From the NCBI RefSeq assembly GCF_018638295.1, contig NZ_JABTTS010000003.1:124001-188000 (forward strand): 64,000 nucleotides of DNA, written 5' to 3'. The DNA is from Streptomyces sp. CHD11 (GTDB lineage: Bacteria; Actinomycetota; Actinomycetes; Streptomycetales; Streptomycetaceae). Shown here piece by piece: positions 18,490 through 28,217 of the stretch; the first letter of the stretch is position 1; each line of letters opens with the position of its first letter. The notes beneath the pieces were generated by a model, which searched no databases, was not told the origin of the DNA, and saw nothing but the letters and a program-made list of their open reading frames with translations. The translations under genes were made by a program, and so were the position numbers.

Positions 18490-18560
18490 ACCCGCAGGGC
18501 CCTGGTCTTCGTCGAGGGCGGCGGATTCGCCCGGCCGGCTCGGAGTGCACCGCCACGCGC

Positions 18561-18576
18561 CCTTATCCAGCTGTAA
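18561..18576 (-). promoter_or_regulatory. third copy of the same motif, upstream of regulator gene
   Basis: On the minus strand this reads TTACAGCTGGATAAGG, differing from the repeat at 18474 at two positions. It lies 25 bases before the response-regulator ATG, so it could mediate autoregulation. Confidence 0.55.
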
Positions 18577-18600
18577 TCGCCATCTTGGTTTCATGGGGGC

Positions 18601-19263
18601 ATGAGAGTCCTGGTAGCCGAGGACCACCGTGTTCTCGCCCGCACCATCGCCACGGGTCTGCGCCGCCAGGCGATGGCCGTCGACATCGCTGTCAGCGGCG
18701 ACGAGGCCGAGCGGATGTGTCTGCTCACCGCCTACGACGTGCTGATCCTCGACCGCGACCTGCCGGTCATGACCGGCGACGAGGTATGCAGGCGGCTCCG
18801 GGAACTGCAGGCCCCTCCGCGGATCCTGATGCTGACCGCGGCCGGCGAGCTCGCGGACAAAGTCTACGGTCTCACCGCGCTCGGCGCCGACGACTATCTC
18901 GTCAAGCCCTTCGACTTCGCCGAACTCGTCGCCCGTGTAAGGGCCCTGAGTCGCCGAGCGACCGAGCCTCCCGCCGCTGTGCTGCGCTTCGGGAGCATCG
19001 TCCTGGACGAGACACGGCGCGAAGTGTCCGTGGACGGCCGCCCGCTGGAGCTGACCCCGAAGGAGTTCGCGGTCCTGCACCTGCTCCTCGCGGCCGGTGA
19101 CACACCGGTGCCGCACGACGAGCTCGTCCGCATCGTCTGGGACGAGCACCTCGACCCACGCACCAGCGCGGCCCGCGCCACCGTCAGCAGGCTACGCGGC
19201 AAACTCGGCGACCCCGGTCTGATCTCCGCCGACAAGGGAGGGGGATACCGGCTGTGCGATTGA
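18601..19263 (+). CDS. OmpR-family response regulator
   Basis: 220 residues. The receiver domain has the acidic pair Glu7/Asp8, phosphoacceptor Asp51 (VLILDRDLP), Thr in LMLTA and Lys in YLVKPFDF. The winged-helix effector domain covers about residues 125-220 (LTPKEFAVLHLLLAA, SRLRGKLGDPGLISADKGGG). Its 3' end overlaps the kinase start by 10 bases, so the two are translated together. It is divergent from the ABC transporter operon, which is the likely target. Confidence 0.93.
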   Translation: MRVLVAEDHRVLARTIATGLRRQAMAVDIAVSGDEAERMCLLTAYDVLILDRDLPVMTGDEVCRRLRELQAPPRILMLTAAGELADKVYGLTALGADDYLVKPFDFAELVARVRALSRRATEPPAAVLRFGSIVLDETRREVSVDGRPLELTPKEFAVLHLLLAAGDTPVPHDELVRIVWDEHLDPRTSAARATVSRLRGKLGDPGLISADKGGGYRLCD

Positions 19264-20495
19264 ACCCGCAGGCACTGCTGAGACGGCTGCCTTTCCGCGC
19301 CCGCCTGGCCACGGCCATCTCCGGACTCTTTCTGCTCGCCGGCATCGCGCTGCTCGCCTTGGTGGTGCTGCTCGCGCGCTACGGAACGGCCCAGCAGGTC
19401 CAGGGACTGTCGATCACGTACGGAGATGTGCAGAGCGGTCCTGCGACACCCTTCGAGCCCGTGCGCCCCGCCAGGCCGGATCCCCTCTCCACGGCTCCGA
19501 GTGACTTCGCCATGATCCAGAAGATCGACCAGACCGTGCAGGCCGTTCAGGACACCGCGCTGCGTCAGATGGTGCTCTGGTCCGCCGTCGGAGTCCTCGT
19601 GATGGCACTGCTTGCGGGACTGCTCGGCTGGTGGCTCGCGGGACGGGCACTGTATCCCGTGGCCTCCATGACCGAGGCGGCCCGCCGCATCAGCGAACAG
19701 AACCTGCACCAGCGCCTGGCGCTCACGGGCTCCGACGACGAACTCCACCGCCTCGCCGACACCTTCGACACCATGCTCGACCGGCTGGAGCGAGCCTTCG
19801 AGAGCCAGCGCCGCTTCGTCGCCAACGCCTCCCACGAGCTCAAGACGCCCCTCGCCGCCCAGCGCGCCACCCTCCAGGTCGGCCTCGCCGACCCCCTCCC
19901 CGAGAGCCTCGCCGGCGTCCGCGAGGACCTGCTGGCCACCAACCGCGAGGCCGAACAGCTGATCAACGCACTCCTGCTGCTCGCCCGCAGCGATCGTGGC
20001 CTGAACGAGACCGAGAGCGTGGACCTGGCGGTCACCGCCCGGCTGGTGACGGCCGAACTCACCCCGCAGGCATCGGCCCACGGCGTGCACCTCGACCTCA
20101 GCGCCGACACCGCACTGGTGGTCCGCGGCGACGCCGTCCTGCTGCGCCATCTGCTGACGAACCTGATCCGCAACGCCATCCAGTACAACCATCCCGACGG
20201 CGAGGTCCGGGTGCGACTCGATGTCGCCACCGTGACGGTGACCAACACAGGCGTCCACGTGCCCGCCGAGCGGGTCCCCGGCCTGTTCGAGCCCTTCCGC
20301 CGCCTCGACGCGGACCGCACCGCCACCACCGGTCACGGCCTGGGGCTGTCCATCGCCGCCTCCATCGCCTGCGCCCACCACGCCACACTGACGGCGCGTC
20401 CGGGCGCCGAGGGCGGGCTCGCCCTCACCTTGCGCTTTCCCCGAGCGCCCGCAACGGCAGGAGCACCAGCGCCGCATCCCGCCGATCGCCGGTGA
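19254..20495 (+). CDS. sensor histidine kinase
   Basis: 413 residues from a GTG preceded by GGGAGGGGG. Two membrane helices (about 17-42, LATAISGLFLLAGIALLALV, and 105-130, MVLWSAVGVLVMALLAGLLG) flank a short sensor loop of about 60 residues. HAMP and the HisKA H-box FVANASHELKTPLAAQ follow, then N-box NLIRNAIQYNH and G-boxes (HGLGLSIAASI). The short extracellular loop resembles kinases that sense cell-envelope stress or work with their own ABC transporter. Partner of the preceding regulator. Confidence 0.93.
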   Translation: MRLNPQALLRRLPFRARLATAISGLFLLAGIALLALVVLLARYGTAQQVQGLSITYGDVQSGPATPFEPVRPARPDPLSTAPSDFAMIQKIDQTVQAVQDTALRQMVLWSAVGVLVMALLAGLLGWWLAGRALYPVASMTEAARRISEQNLHQRLALTGSDDELHRLADTFDTMLDRLERAFESQRRFVANASHELKTPLAAQRATLQVGLADPLPESLAGVREDLLATNREAEQLINALLLLARSDRGLNETESVDLAVTARLVTAELTPQASAHGVHLDLSADTALVVRGDAVLLRHLLTNLIRNAIQYNHPDGEVRVRLDVATVTVTNTGVHVPAERVPGLFEPFRRLDADRTATTGHGLGLSIAASIACAHHATLTARPGAEGGLALTLRFPRAPATAGAPAPHPADRR

Positions 20496-20658
20496 TCTTT
20501 CTCTCCTGTCCGACCGGGTCGCGGACCGTCCCGGCGATTTCGGCGCCACCTGCGACAGCGACAGCGCCGCCCTCGCGGACGTCGTTCCGCACGTCCGTCA
20601 TCATCGGCGCTGGTGCCACGCCAGCGTCCTGCGGTCGGTGTTCACGCTGTTCACGGCT

Positions 20659-21567
20659 CTAGTGCGCGCCCTCGGCCGGTGACCTCGGTGTCTCGTAGGC
20701 GTAGCTGAGGGCGGTGTCCAGGAGATGGCGCAGCTGGGCGGGTGTGGGGGCCACCGCGGTGGCGATGAGGGCATGGGGGTCGGCGAGGGGAGTCAGGACC
20801 GCGTGTCCCTGTGCGGGGTCGTCGCCGATGACGTGCGGTTCCTGGGGTGTGTCCAGCTTCGGGTCGACGAGGAGGAGTTGTCCGGTGGCGCGGTGCGTTC
20901 CGAGGATGGCGGGGCCGTCCCATGCCGGTGCGGGGTCGCCGTAGGCGGTGTGCTGGTCGAGGAGCGGTCGTCCGCCGCGGTGGACGGTCAGACGGGTGGT
21001 GAGGTGACCCGGTACTTCGCCCGAACGGCCGAGGAGTTGTTCTTCTCGCATGAGCAGGTGGGAGGTCGGGACCAGATCGACGGCGAAGGTCTGGTGCAGG
21101 GTGCTGCCCCGGGTACTGATCAGGGGCTCGGGCAGCCAGTGCAGCGTCGCGTGATCGCCCACCCTGATCCGGAGGTCGTAGGTGGCTGAGGCCGTGGTGG
21201 GGCCGCGCAGGGCGATGGTGGCGGCTGCGCTGGTCACTTCCAGCCCGGCGCGGGTCTCGACGGTGATGTCGAGGGCGAGCCGGTCTCCGCCGAGCGGCGC
21301 GCTCATCGCGCCGAGCACACGGACGCGTGCCGTGTCTGCGCGGGCGCGTAGCCGGCGCAGGTGGAAGGGGCCGTCGTGGTGCAGGAGCGGGACTGTCGTG
21401 GTGCGGCCGTTGTGGGTGGCCCTGATTCGGGCTGTGGCTGCGATTCCGGACGGGTGGGCGGGGGTGGGTTCGGCGGAGCGCCGGCCGTGGGGCGCACCGT
21501 CGGCTTCGAGGGGTTCGTCGGCCGGAGCCGGGACCACGGTCGGTGCGTACGCGTCGGTGACGTTCAC
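20659..21567 (-). CDS. ureD: urease accessory protein UreD
   Basis: 302 residues, last gene of the urease operon. UreD-family segments include [38 protein letters not shown] (the conserved PEP motif) and [13 protein letters not shown]. UreD acts with UreF and UreG as the scaffold that delivers nickel to apo-urease. The N-terminal 45 residues are Pro/Ala-rich and longer than usual, so a later start is possible. Its start overlaps the ureG stop by 4 bases. Confidence 0.88.
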   Translation of the reverse strand: MNVTDAYAPTVVPAPADEPLEADGAPHGRRSAEPTPAHPSGIAATARIRATHNGRTTTVPLLHHDGPFHLRRLRARADTARVRVLGAMSAPLGGDRLALDITVETRAGLEVTSAAATIALRGPTTASATYDLRIRVGDHATLHWLPEPLISTRGSTLHQTFAVDLVPTSHLLMREEQLLGRSGEVPGHLTTRLTVHRGGRPLLDQHTAYGDPAPAWDGPAILGTHRATGQLLLVDPKLDTPQEPHVIGDDPAQGHAVLTPLADPHALIATAVAPTPAQLRHLLDTALSYAYETPRSPAEGAH

Positions 21568-22262
21568 CGGGTGGATCCGGCGGCGTGCCAGGCGGCGAGG
21601 CAGCCGGTGACCCAGTCGGCGACCGGGCGGACACCGTCCGGTGCGGTAAGGCTGGTGAAGGCGTACGGCAGGTCCCCGCGCTGTTTGCGGGTGTCGGCCC
21701 TCATGGTGTCCAGGTCGGCGCCGACGTAGGGGGCCAGGTCGGTCTTGTTGACGACGAGGAGGTCGGCGGCGGTGATGCCCGGGCCGCCCTTGCGGGGGAT
21801 GTCGTCGCCGCTGGCCACGTCGATGACGAAGACCTGGGTGTCGACGAGTCCGCGGGAAAAAGTCGCGGTGAGGTTGTCTCCGCCGGACTCGATGAGGATC
21901 AGGTCGAGCGGGTGCAGGGTCTGTTCAAGGTGCTCGACCGCTTCGAGGTTGGCGGAGATGTCGTCGCGGATGGCGGTGTGCGGGCAGGCACCGGTTTCCA
22001 CGGCGGTGATCCGTTCCGGTGGCAGGACGGCCTCGCGGCGGAGGAAGGCGGCGTCTTCCTGGGTGTAGATGTCGTTGGTGACCACGGCGATGGAGAGCCG
22101 GTCGCGCAGGACGCGGCACAGTGCGGCCACGGTCGCGGTCTTGCCCGAGCCGACAGGCCCGCCGAAGCCGATGCGCAGGGCTCGGCGGCTGCCGTCGGTG
22201 AGCAGCGGTTCGGCGCTGTGGGTGTGGCGGTGCGGCATGGTCACGGGGTGGTCGAGATGCAC
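21564..22262 (-). CDS. ureG: urease accessory GTPase UreG
   Basis: 232 residues. P-loop [12 protein letters not shown], the nickel-binding Cys-x-His in [12 protein letters not shown], and [12 protein letters not shown] for guanine recognition are all present. UreG hydrolyses GTP to drive nickel insertion into urease. The N-terminal 25 residues are histidine-containing ([15 protein letters not shown]), a possible nickel store or simply an over-long start; ATG 22238 is an alternative. Confidence 0.94.
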   Translation of the reverse strand: MHLDHPVTMPHRHTHSAEPLLTDGSRRALRIGFGGPVGSGKTATVAALCRVLRDRLSIAVVTNDIYTQEDAAFLRREAVLPPERITAVETGACPHTAIRDDISANLEAVEHLEQTLHPLDLILIESGGDNLTATFSRGLVDTQVFVIDVASGDDIPRKGGPGITAADLLVVNKTDLAPYVGADLDTMRADTRKQRGDLPYAFTSLTAPDGVRPVADWVTGCLAAWHAAGSTR

Positions 22263-22280
22263 AGGGACGCTCCAGGCAAC

Positions 22281-22315
22281 GGTCTGGTCTGGTCTGGTCT
22301 GGTCGGGTCGGGTCA
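22281..22315. repeat. pentanucleotide repeat between ureF and ureG
   Basis: Plus-strand GGTCT x4, GGTCG x2, GGTCA. It overlaps the ureF stop codon (22313-22315) and fills most of the 50-base gap before ureG. Slippage here would change gene spacing, not the protein sequence. Confidence 0.85.
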
Positions 22316-22987
22316 GGAGGCGAAGAGGCGGACGGTCCAGGCGGCGTGCTGTTCACCGGTGATGTCCAGCAGAGGGGCGGAGGCGGCGGGCAGGGCGGCT
22401 ACTCCCTTGGCGGCCGTTTTCCGCCCCGCGTCGGCCGCGGTGTCGGAGACGGTGTCGAGTTCATGGGCGAGCCGCGCCAGGACGGCGGTGGCGTCGAACG
22501 GATCCAGGCTCAGCAGACGCACCGCGGCGGCGGCCGGGCCGCCGACGCTCTCGTAGACGGCGGCCCGGGCGGCGTCGAGCGGGGTGAGCCCGGCGGCGCG
22601 GGCGGTGACGCCGAGCACGACCGGCTGGTGAGCGCCCTCGGGCCGGTGGTGGGCGAGATGGTCGAGGTCGGCACTGGGCCAGGTGGCCCGGGCCGCGCGC
22701 ATCAGCTGCCGGCCCAACCGGCGTGCGACGCGGCGCAACGCCGGCACGGGGGTGCGGGTGTCCGCGGCCTCGTCCAGTTCGAGGGCGTCGTATCCGGTGG
22801 CGGCCGCTGCGGCGAGGCCTGCCGCGACCAGGCCGGCGGTGTGCAGCCGCCCCCGGCAGAACGCCTCCAGGCTCGCGGTGTCACGGACGCGGCCGGAGGC
22901 GACGGCGGCCTCCATACCGCCGGAATGGGCGTGTCCGCCGGCTGGGAAGCGGCCGTCGGCCAGGACGAGCAGGGCAGTGCGGCTCAT
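22313..22987 (-). CDS. ureF: urease accessory protein UreF
   Basis: 224 residues from ATG 22987 ([20 protein letters not shown], the typical UreF beginning with its SGG motif shortly after). Largely helical and alanine-rich, as UreF always is. It forms the UreD-UreF-UreG activation complex. The frame is open far upstream into ureC, but only this part is UreF. It lies 74 bases after the ureC stop. Confidence 0.9.
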   Translation of the reverse strand: MSRTALLVLADGRFPAGGHAHSGGMEAAVASGRVRDTASLEAFCRGRLHTAGLVAAGLAAAAATGYDALELDEAADTRTPVPALRRVARRLGRQLMRAARATWPSADLDHLAHHRPEGAHQPVVLGVTARAAGLTPLDAARAAVYESVGGPAAAAVRLLSLDPFDATAVLARLAHELDTVSDTAADAGRKTAAKGVAALPAASAPLLDITGEQHAAWTVRLFAS

Positions 22988-23061
22988 GGAGTCGCGGGAC
23001 CGCCTTTCGGGAGGGGTGCCGGAGGTGGCCGCACGGGTGCGCGACAGCCCGGCCGCCGGGA

Positions 23062-24900
23062 TCAGAACAGGAAGTAGCGCTGCGCCAGGGGAAGTTCCGT
23101 GGCGTAGGTGCGTCCGACCTCCTGTCCGTCGATAGTGGTCCGGACGTCGGAGGTGGTGGCGCCGCCGATGGTGACGTCGAAGGTGTCGGGGTCGATGTCG
23201 ATCTTCGGGACACCGTCGTTGTGGATCATGTCGGCCTTGGTGACCTGCCGGGTGGAGCGGATCGCGCGCAGGGGCTTGAGCAGCCCCGTTTCGGTGAGTT
23301 CGCCGTCGAGGGCGGCTTCGGCCACGAAGTTGAAGGAGTTCGCCGCCGGGGCGCGGCCCTGGAAGCCCCAGACGGGGCGCGGCAGATAGGGCTGAGGGGT
23401 GGGGATGGAGGCGTTGGCGTCGCCGATCTGAGCGTAGGAGATCTGGCCGCCCTTGATCACCATGTGGGGCTTGACGCCGAAGAACTTCGGTTCCCACAGC
23501 ACCAGATCGGCGAGTTTGCCGGTTTCGACGGAGCCGACCTCGTGGTCGATGCCGTGGGTGATGGCCGGATTGATCGTGTATTTGGCGACGTAGCGGCGGG
23601 CGCGGAAGTTGTCCGCGTGCGCGTCGTCCTCGCGCAGGTGGCCGTAACGGGACTTCATGACGTGCGCCGTCTGCCAGGTCCGCATGATCATCTCGCCGAT
23701 GCGGCCCATGGCCTGGGCGTCGGAGGACATCATCGAGATGGCGCCCATGTCGTGCAGCAGGTCTTCGGCAGCCATGGTGGAGGGCCGGATCCGGGAATCG
23801 GCGAACGCCATGTCCGCGTCGACCTCCGGATTGAGGTGATGGCACACGATCATCATGTCGACGTGCTCCTTCACGGTGTTCACGGTGAAGGGCCGGGTCG
23901 GGTTCGTCGACGCGGGCAGCACGTTCGGCTTGCCGGCGAGGCTGATCATGTCGGGGGCGTGACCGCCGCCGGCTCCTTCGATGTGGAAGATGTGCAGGCT
24001 GCGGTACTTGGCCTTCTTGGCTCCGCGGTCCTCCTTGGTGGCGGCGAAGGTGCTCTGCACGAAGCCGGACTCGTTCAGCGAGTCGGCGTGCAGCGCGACC
24101 TGGACGCCGGTCTCCTCGCATACGGTCAGCGCGGCGTCGATCACTGCCGGGGTGGCACCCCAGTCCTCGTGGATCTTGAAGCCGAGGGCACCGGCCGCGA
24201 CCTGGTCGTGCAGCGACTTCTTCGATACGGTGCTGCCCTTGGCGAGCAGGCCGATGTTCACCGGGAAGGCATCGAGCGCTGCGAAAGTCCGCTGGATGTG
24301 CCACTTGCCAGGCGTGACGGTGGTGGCTGTGCTGCCCTCGGCCGGGCCGGTGCCTCCGCCGATCAGCGTCGTGACTCCCGACGCCACCGCCTCGTGGATC
24401 TGCTCCGGGCACAGGAAGTGCACGTGGGTGTCGACACCGCCCGCGGTCAGGATGCGTCCCTTGCCGGAGATCACCTCCGTCTCGGGGCCTACGACGAAGG
24501 CCGACGCGCGCGGGTGGTCGTTGCGGGGCGGCGTCATGGTCTCCGGGTTGTACGCCTTGCCGATGGCCCGGATACGGCCGTCACGTAACCCGACATCGGC
24601 CTTGACCACCCCCCAGTGGTCCAGGATCAGCGCACCGGTGATCACGGTGTCCACCGGTTCGCGGGGGTCGTCCCGGGGGATGTGCGACTGTCCCATCGAC
24701 TCACGGATCACCTTGCCCCCGCCGAAGACCATCTCGTCGCCACTGCGCCCCGGACCGCCGCACCAGTCCGCGTCGATGCGCAGGACGAGATTGGTGTCGG
24801 CGAGCCGGACCCGGTCGCCGGCGGTCGGCCCGTACAGGTCGGCGTAACGGGAACGCAGCAGTGGGTCCCAGGGTTTGTCCTTCTCAGCCTTGTCCGGCAT
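23062..24900 (-). CDS. ureC: urease alpha subunit UreC
   Basis: 612 residues, slightly longer than the usual 570. It catalyses urea hydrolysis to ammonia and carbamate at a di-nickel centre. The ligands are visible: THVHF (His-x-His), the carbamylated Lys in [36 protein letters not shown] and the flap His in [10 protein letters not shown]. The N-terminal 15 residues ([20 protein letters not shown]) are an extension. It overlaps the gamma/beta gene by 17 bases. Confidence 0.96.
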   Translation of the reverse strand: MPDKAEKDKPWDPLLRSRYADLYGPTAGDRVRLADTNLVLRIDADWCGGPGRSGDEMVFGGGKVIRESMGQSHIPRDDPREPVDTVITGALILDHWGVVKADVGLRDGRIRAIGKAYNPETMTPPRNDHPRASAFVVGPETEVISGKGRILTAGGVDTHVHFLCPEQIHEAVASGVTTLIGGGTGPAEGSTATTVTPGKWHIQRTFAALDAFPVNIGLLAKGSTVSKKSLHDQVAAGALGFKIHEDWGATPAVIDAALTVCEETGVQVALHADSLNESGFVQSTFAATKEDRGAKKAKYRSLHIFHIEGAGGGHAPDMISLAGKPNVLPASTNPTRPFTVNTVKEHVDMMIVCHHLNPEVDADMAFADSRIRPSTMAAEDLLHDMGAISMMSSDAQAMGRIGEMIMRTWQTAHVMKSRYGHLREDDAHADNFRARRYVAKYTINPAITHGIDHEVGSVETGKLADLVLWEPKFFGVKPHMVIKGGQISYAQIGDANASIPTPQPYLPRPVWGFQGRAPAANSFNFVAEAALDGELTETGLLKPLRAIRSTRQVTKADMIHNDGVPKIDIDPDTFDVTIGGATTSDVRTTIDGQEVGRTYATELPLAQRYFLF

Positions 24901-25546
24901 CGAGGTGCTTCTCCTCTTCGCTCTTGTCGGCCTGGAGCCCGTGGACGATCCGCTCGCCGGCGATCGGCACCAGCATCACGGTGCGCTTGTCGCCGGGTTC
25001 GAATCGTTCGGAGGTACCGGACGGGATGTGCAGCCGCATTCCGTGGGCGGCCTCACGGCGGAACTTGAGTCCCGCGTTGGCCTCGGCGAAGTGGAAGTGG
25101 GATCCCACCTGGATCGGACGGTCCTTGGGGTTGCGCACCACCAGCGGCAAGGGCGTCGCGGCGTCGTTGAAGGCCACCCGGTGTTCGTCCTCGTCCGGCA
25201 GCAGTTCCGGCTTGCCGGGATGAACCTCCACCGTGGTGAACGCCTCGTCGAACGGCTTGCTGATGGTCACCAGCTTGGTCCCGTCCGGGAACGTCGCCTC
25301 GACCTGAACGTTGTCGACCATCTCCGGCACACCGTCCATGACCTCGCTGCGCTGCAGCACATGGCGCCCTGACTCCATCACCGCGTCGACCGTCGCCCCG
25401 GCCCGTGCCTCCTCGTGCACATGTGCCGTCAACAGCGCCATGACTTCGGGATAGTTCAGCAGCAGACCGCGTTCGCGGCGTCGCTGGGCGACCTCGGCCG
25501 CCACGTGGATCATCAGACGTTCCTGTTCGTGCGGAGTCAGATGCAC
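24884..25546 (-). CDS. ureAB: fused urease gamma/beta subunit UreAB
   Basis: 220 residues joining the gamma subunit (residues 1-100: [39 protein letters not shown]-like EEARAGATV) to the beta subunit (about 105-205: [40 protein letters not shown]). First gene of the operon, preceded by an AGGAGGAAC-type site at 25548-25558. Separate ureA and ureB are the rule in many bacteria; fused forms occur in Helicobacter (as the small subunit) and some actinobacteria. There is no ureE in this operon. Confidence 0.94.
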   Translation of the reverse strand: MHLTPHEQERLMIHVAAEVAQRRRERGLLLNYPEVMALLTAHVHEEARAGATVDAVMESGRHVLQRSEVMDGVPEMVDNVQVEATFPDGTKLVTISKPFDEAFTTVEVHPGKPELLPDEDEHRVAFNDAATPLPLVVRNPKDRPIQVGSHFHFAEANAGLKFRREAAHGMRLHIPSGTSERFEPGDKRTVMLVPIAGERIVHGLQADKSEEEKHLDAGQG

Positions 25547-26131
25547 GCTGTTCCTCCTCTCCTCGTTCGTCGCTCAACAGCGCGGCCTGTACGACGAAGT
25601 GGACGGCAGGCGCCGCCCGTCGTACCTGTCGCAGACCGAGTCTGAGAGACAGGCGGAACCAAGGGACAGCCCAATGCCCTGGTCGGCCCGGATGGAGTGA
25701 ACCGGGGTCACAGGGCGCATGTGAGGGGGCGCGACACCCGCGTGCGGGACTCATGCCGGGGAACAGCCCGCCTCGATCAGGTGATTCCAGGTGATTCGGA
25801 GCGCCCGCCCTCGACCCCCGAGGGATCGGCCGTATGTCCCGCGGTTGTCTCCCCCGGGGGGTCAGGAACGCACCGCTCAACCTGTGCCACGGAGCGAGGG
25901 AGACGGGTGGTGTGCGGGACACCGCGCCGCGTTGTCACGCGTTCGAGTGACATGCCCGTCAAGAGTCCTGCCGCATAGTCTTCGGATCCGGAACACCCGG
26001 GGGAAGTTCCGGGTGTCACTCGAGGTTCGGAAGGCCCCGCCCACCGGCGCGGCCCGTGATCCACCACGTTCACTCCGGTCGGACATCCGGTGCCTACGAG
26101 TTCCCCCCTGATGATCTGGAGGGGCACGGCC
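25547..26131. other. divergent intergenic region, urease and lipase promoters
   Basis: 585 bases between the divergent urease operon and the hydrolase gene. It contains no credible reading frame. A hairpin at 25993-26016 is the only structure noted. Promoters of both units should lie here but could not be assigned. Confidence 0.5.
25993..26016 (+). other. hairpin upstream of lipase-like gene
   Basis: ACACCCGG and CCGGGTGT form a perfect 8-bp stem around an 8-base loop, 115 bases before the hydrolase ATG. It could be an operator or a leader hairpin. Confidence 0.4.
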
Positions 26132-27052
26132 ATGAAAAGATCCCGAAGCACAATCACGCTGTTCCTCAGCGCAGTTCTCGCCATGGCGATCGCATTCGCG
26201 GCGGCTGCCCCGGCGAACGCCGCGCCGAAGCGGTCGAACGGCCGCAGCGCGGTGATCTTCGTGCACGGGTTCGATGGCACAGGCGCAGCAGCGACCAACT
26301 GCCAGGAGTACTGGGCGAGCGCGATCAACTACTTCCAGTCGAAGAAGTACACGAACGCCCAGCTGAGGACGTACAGCTACTACCCGAAGAAGTCGGGATC
26401 GAATGGCTGCACCTGGAGGTACACGAACTCGGACGGCAAGTACGGTTCGCGCAGGACGAGCCTCACGGCGATCGCCAAGAACTTCGCCAACCGCGTCTAC
26501 AACTCCTACTCCAGCGCCCCGTCCGGCGGCCAGAAGGTCGACGTGGTCGCGCGTTCCATGGGCGGCCTGGTGGTCCGCTCCGCGCTGTACCACGTCAAGA
26601 AGGGCACTGCCGGCTTCCCGCCGTACCTCTATATCGAGGACGTCGTGACACTTGGCTCTCCGCACGACGGGGCGAGCGGCGTTCAGCTCGCCCTGTGCAA
26701 AGCGGCCTACAACTCTCCACAGCAGTGCAAGCAGATGACCAAGGGCAGCAGTTTCCTCAAGGGCCTTCCCCAGACCCCCAGCAAATCGGCCATGGGAACC
26801 GACTGGACGGCGATCTCGTCTCACGACGACTCGACGGTCTCCGGGAATTCCGGAGCGTGGATCAACGCACAGCACAAGGCCCAGTTCGACGGCAGCGGCG
26901 ACAATCAGATCAGTCACACCGCCTTGAAGAGCCACAAGAACGGCACGTTCCGCGCGCGAGTGAAGGACGGTGGTGCGTGGTCGTCCTATGGCCAGAGGGT
27001 GGCGCCGGTGGTGATGGCGCACAAGGCCGTGCTCAACAGGTCCGAGTACTGA
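26132..27052 (+). CDS. secreted lipase/esterase-like alpha/beta hydrolase
   Basis: 306 residues from ATG 26132, which follows GGAGGGG; the earlier ATG at 26090 adds only an unlikely leader. A Sec signal peptide is clear: MKRSRST, hydrophobic LFLSAVLAMAIAFAAAA, cleavage near ANA-AP. The mature protein starts the hydrolase fold with VIFVHGFDGTGAAA (oxyanion HG). The nucleophile is Ser in VARSMGGLV (a variant of GxSxG with Ala first). Asp in SSHDDSTV and His in NQISHTALKSH are plausible triad members. It resembles LipA/EstA-type extracellular lipases of Streptomyces. Four or more Cys residues suggest disulfides. Confidence 0.9.
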   Translation: MKRSRSTITLFLSAVLAMAIAFAAAAPANAAPKRSNGRSAVIFVHGFDGTGAAATNCQEYWASAINYFQSKKYTNAQLRTYSYYPKKSGSNGCTWRYTNSDGKYGSRRTSLTAIAKNFANRVYNSYSSAPSGGQKVDVVARSMGGLVVRSALYHVKKGTAGFPPYLYIEDVVTLGSPHDGASGVQLALCKAAYNSPQQCKQMTKGSSFLKGLPQTPSKSAMGTDWTAISSHDDSTVSGNSGAWINAQHKAQFDGSGDNQISHTALKSHKNGTFRARVKDGGAWSSYGQRVAPVVMAHKAVLNRSEY

Positions 27053-27125
27053 CCCGGAGGTTGCGTGACGGTCCGCCGACGGTGTCGGTGGGCCGTTCTC
27101 GTGTCACCGGCCGCCCGGCGACTCG

Positions 27126-27300
27126 TGTGCGCGGCGGCGAGCCGGTGCTGCCACTCGGTGTGGCGGAGCTGGTGTACGGCCCCGACCTGTCGGGGCACAC
27201 CTCGGTCGCGGGCGTCGGCGAGGAAGGCCATGAGGTCGTACGGCAGCCGCGGGCGCAGAGCGAGGCAGCAGCGGGCCATGGTGCTGTGCCCCCGGGCGGC
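27126..27300 (-). pseudogene. fragment resembling the C-terminus of a STAND/NACHT-type NTPase
   Basis: The minus strand reads LALRPRLPYDLMAFLADARD then RGVPRQVGAVHQLRHTEWQH. This closely resembles the end of large Streptomyces ATP-binding signalling proteins, which finish with a LxYDLMAFLxDAxxRGVLRQxGAVYQFRHxxLQ pattern. No P-loop part or start is near and the frame drifts into Arg-rich sequence, so only a decayed tail remains. The surrounding 27053-27521 holds no intact gene. The call is from memory of the family pattern. Confidence 0.45.
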
Positions 27301-27521
27301 CTGCCGGATACCGATGGCCGGCCCGGTCAGGACGTCGGGACAGCTGGGCGGAGATGACACCCGCGACGGTGACCGCCGAGCGGATCGGCGGGACCCGCGG
27401 TCCGACCATGCTCCAGCACCGGATCCGGGAGCCGCGGCCGGCCTGTCGATCTGCGGCTTCGCGTTGCTCTGTGAGCCGGGCTAGGCCGGCGCGCCTGCCC
27501 CGGGCGCACGCTCGTGCCGGT

Positions 27522-28217
27522 TCACGCGGACGCCAGTCCCACCCGGTAGGCGAGGACGACGGCCTGAACACGGTCACGCAGGGCGAGTTTGGCCAGGATG
27601 CGCGACACGTAGGTTTTGACGGTTTCGGGCGTGATGAACATCGCCGCGGCGATCTCCGCGTTCGACATCCCCTCGGCGATCAGCTGGAGCACTTCCAGTT
27701 CGCGGGGGGTCAGCGCACGCACGATGTCCTGTCTGGCCGGCCGGGAGGTGTCGGCCGGCCGCAGATGCTGGGCGAAGTGGCCGATGAGGTGGCGGGTGAC
27801 GGCGGGTGCCAGCAGGGACTCGCCCCGGGCGACGGTCCGGATACCGTTGACCAGCTCTGCCGGAGGCGAGTCCTTGAGGAGGAAGCCGCTCGCGCCGGCG
27901 CGCAACGCGTCGTAGACGTAGGCGTCGACGTTGAACGTGGTGACGACCAGTACCTTCGGTGCGCCCTCGGTATCGGGACCGGCCAGCTGCCGCGTCGCCT
28001 GGATGCCGTCGAGCAGCGGCATCCGGATGTCCATCACGACCACGTCGGGGCGCAGCCGCAGCGCGGACTGAACCGCCTCGTGGCCGTTCTCGGCCTCTCC
28101 GACGACCTCCATGTCGGGCTGCGAGGAGAAGATGGTGACGTAGCCGGTCCGCACCAGCGCCTGGTCGTCGCAGACGAGCACACGAATCGGTGGCGGCGCG
28201 TCGTTCATGGGACTCAC
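27522..28217 (-). CDS. NarL/LuxR-family response regulator
   Basis: 231 residues (GTG 28217; ATG 28208 is an alternative). The receiver has DDQALVR, phosphoacceptor Asp in VVVMDIRMP, and Lys in FLLKDSPP. The LuxR helix-turn-helix is complete: LTPRELEVLQLIAEGMSNAE then VKTYVSRILAKLALRDR. Its start overlaps the kinase stop by 4 bases. Last gene in a CPBP-kinase-regulator unit. Confidence 0.94.
   Translation of the reverse strand: MSPMNDAPPPIRVLVCDDQALVRTGYVTIFSSQPDMEVVGEAENGHEAVQSALRLRPDVVVMDIRMPLLDGIQATRQLAGPDTEGAPKVLVVTTFNVDAYVYDALRAGASGFLLKDSPPAELVNGIRTVARGESLLAPAVTRHLIGHFAQHLRPADTSRPARQDIVRALTPRELEVLQLIAEGMSNAEIAAAMFITPETVKTYVSRILAKLALRDRVQAVVLAYRVGLASA

Noticed and set aside
22723..24588. 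621-residue open frame on the plus strand
   Set aside because: Antisense to ureC and ureF.
25993..26016. Phage attachment site or riboswitch
   Set aside because: Only a simple stem-loop; no integrase, tRNA or conserved riboswitch core nearby.
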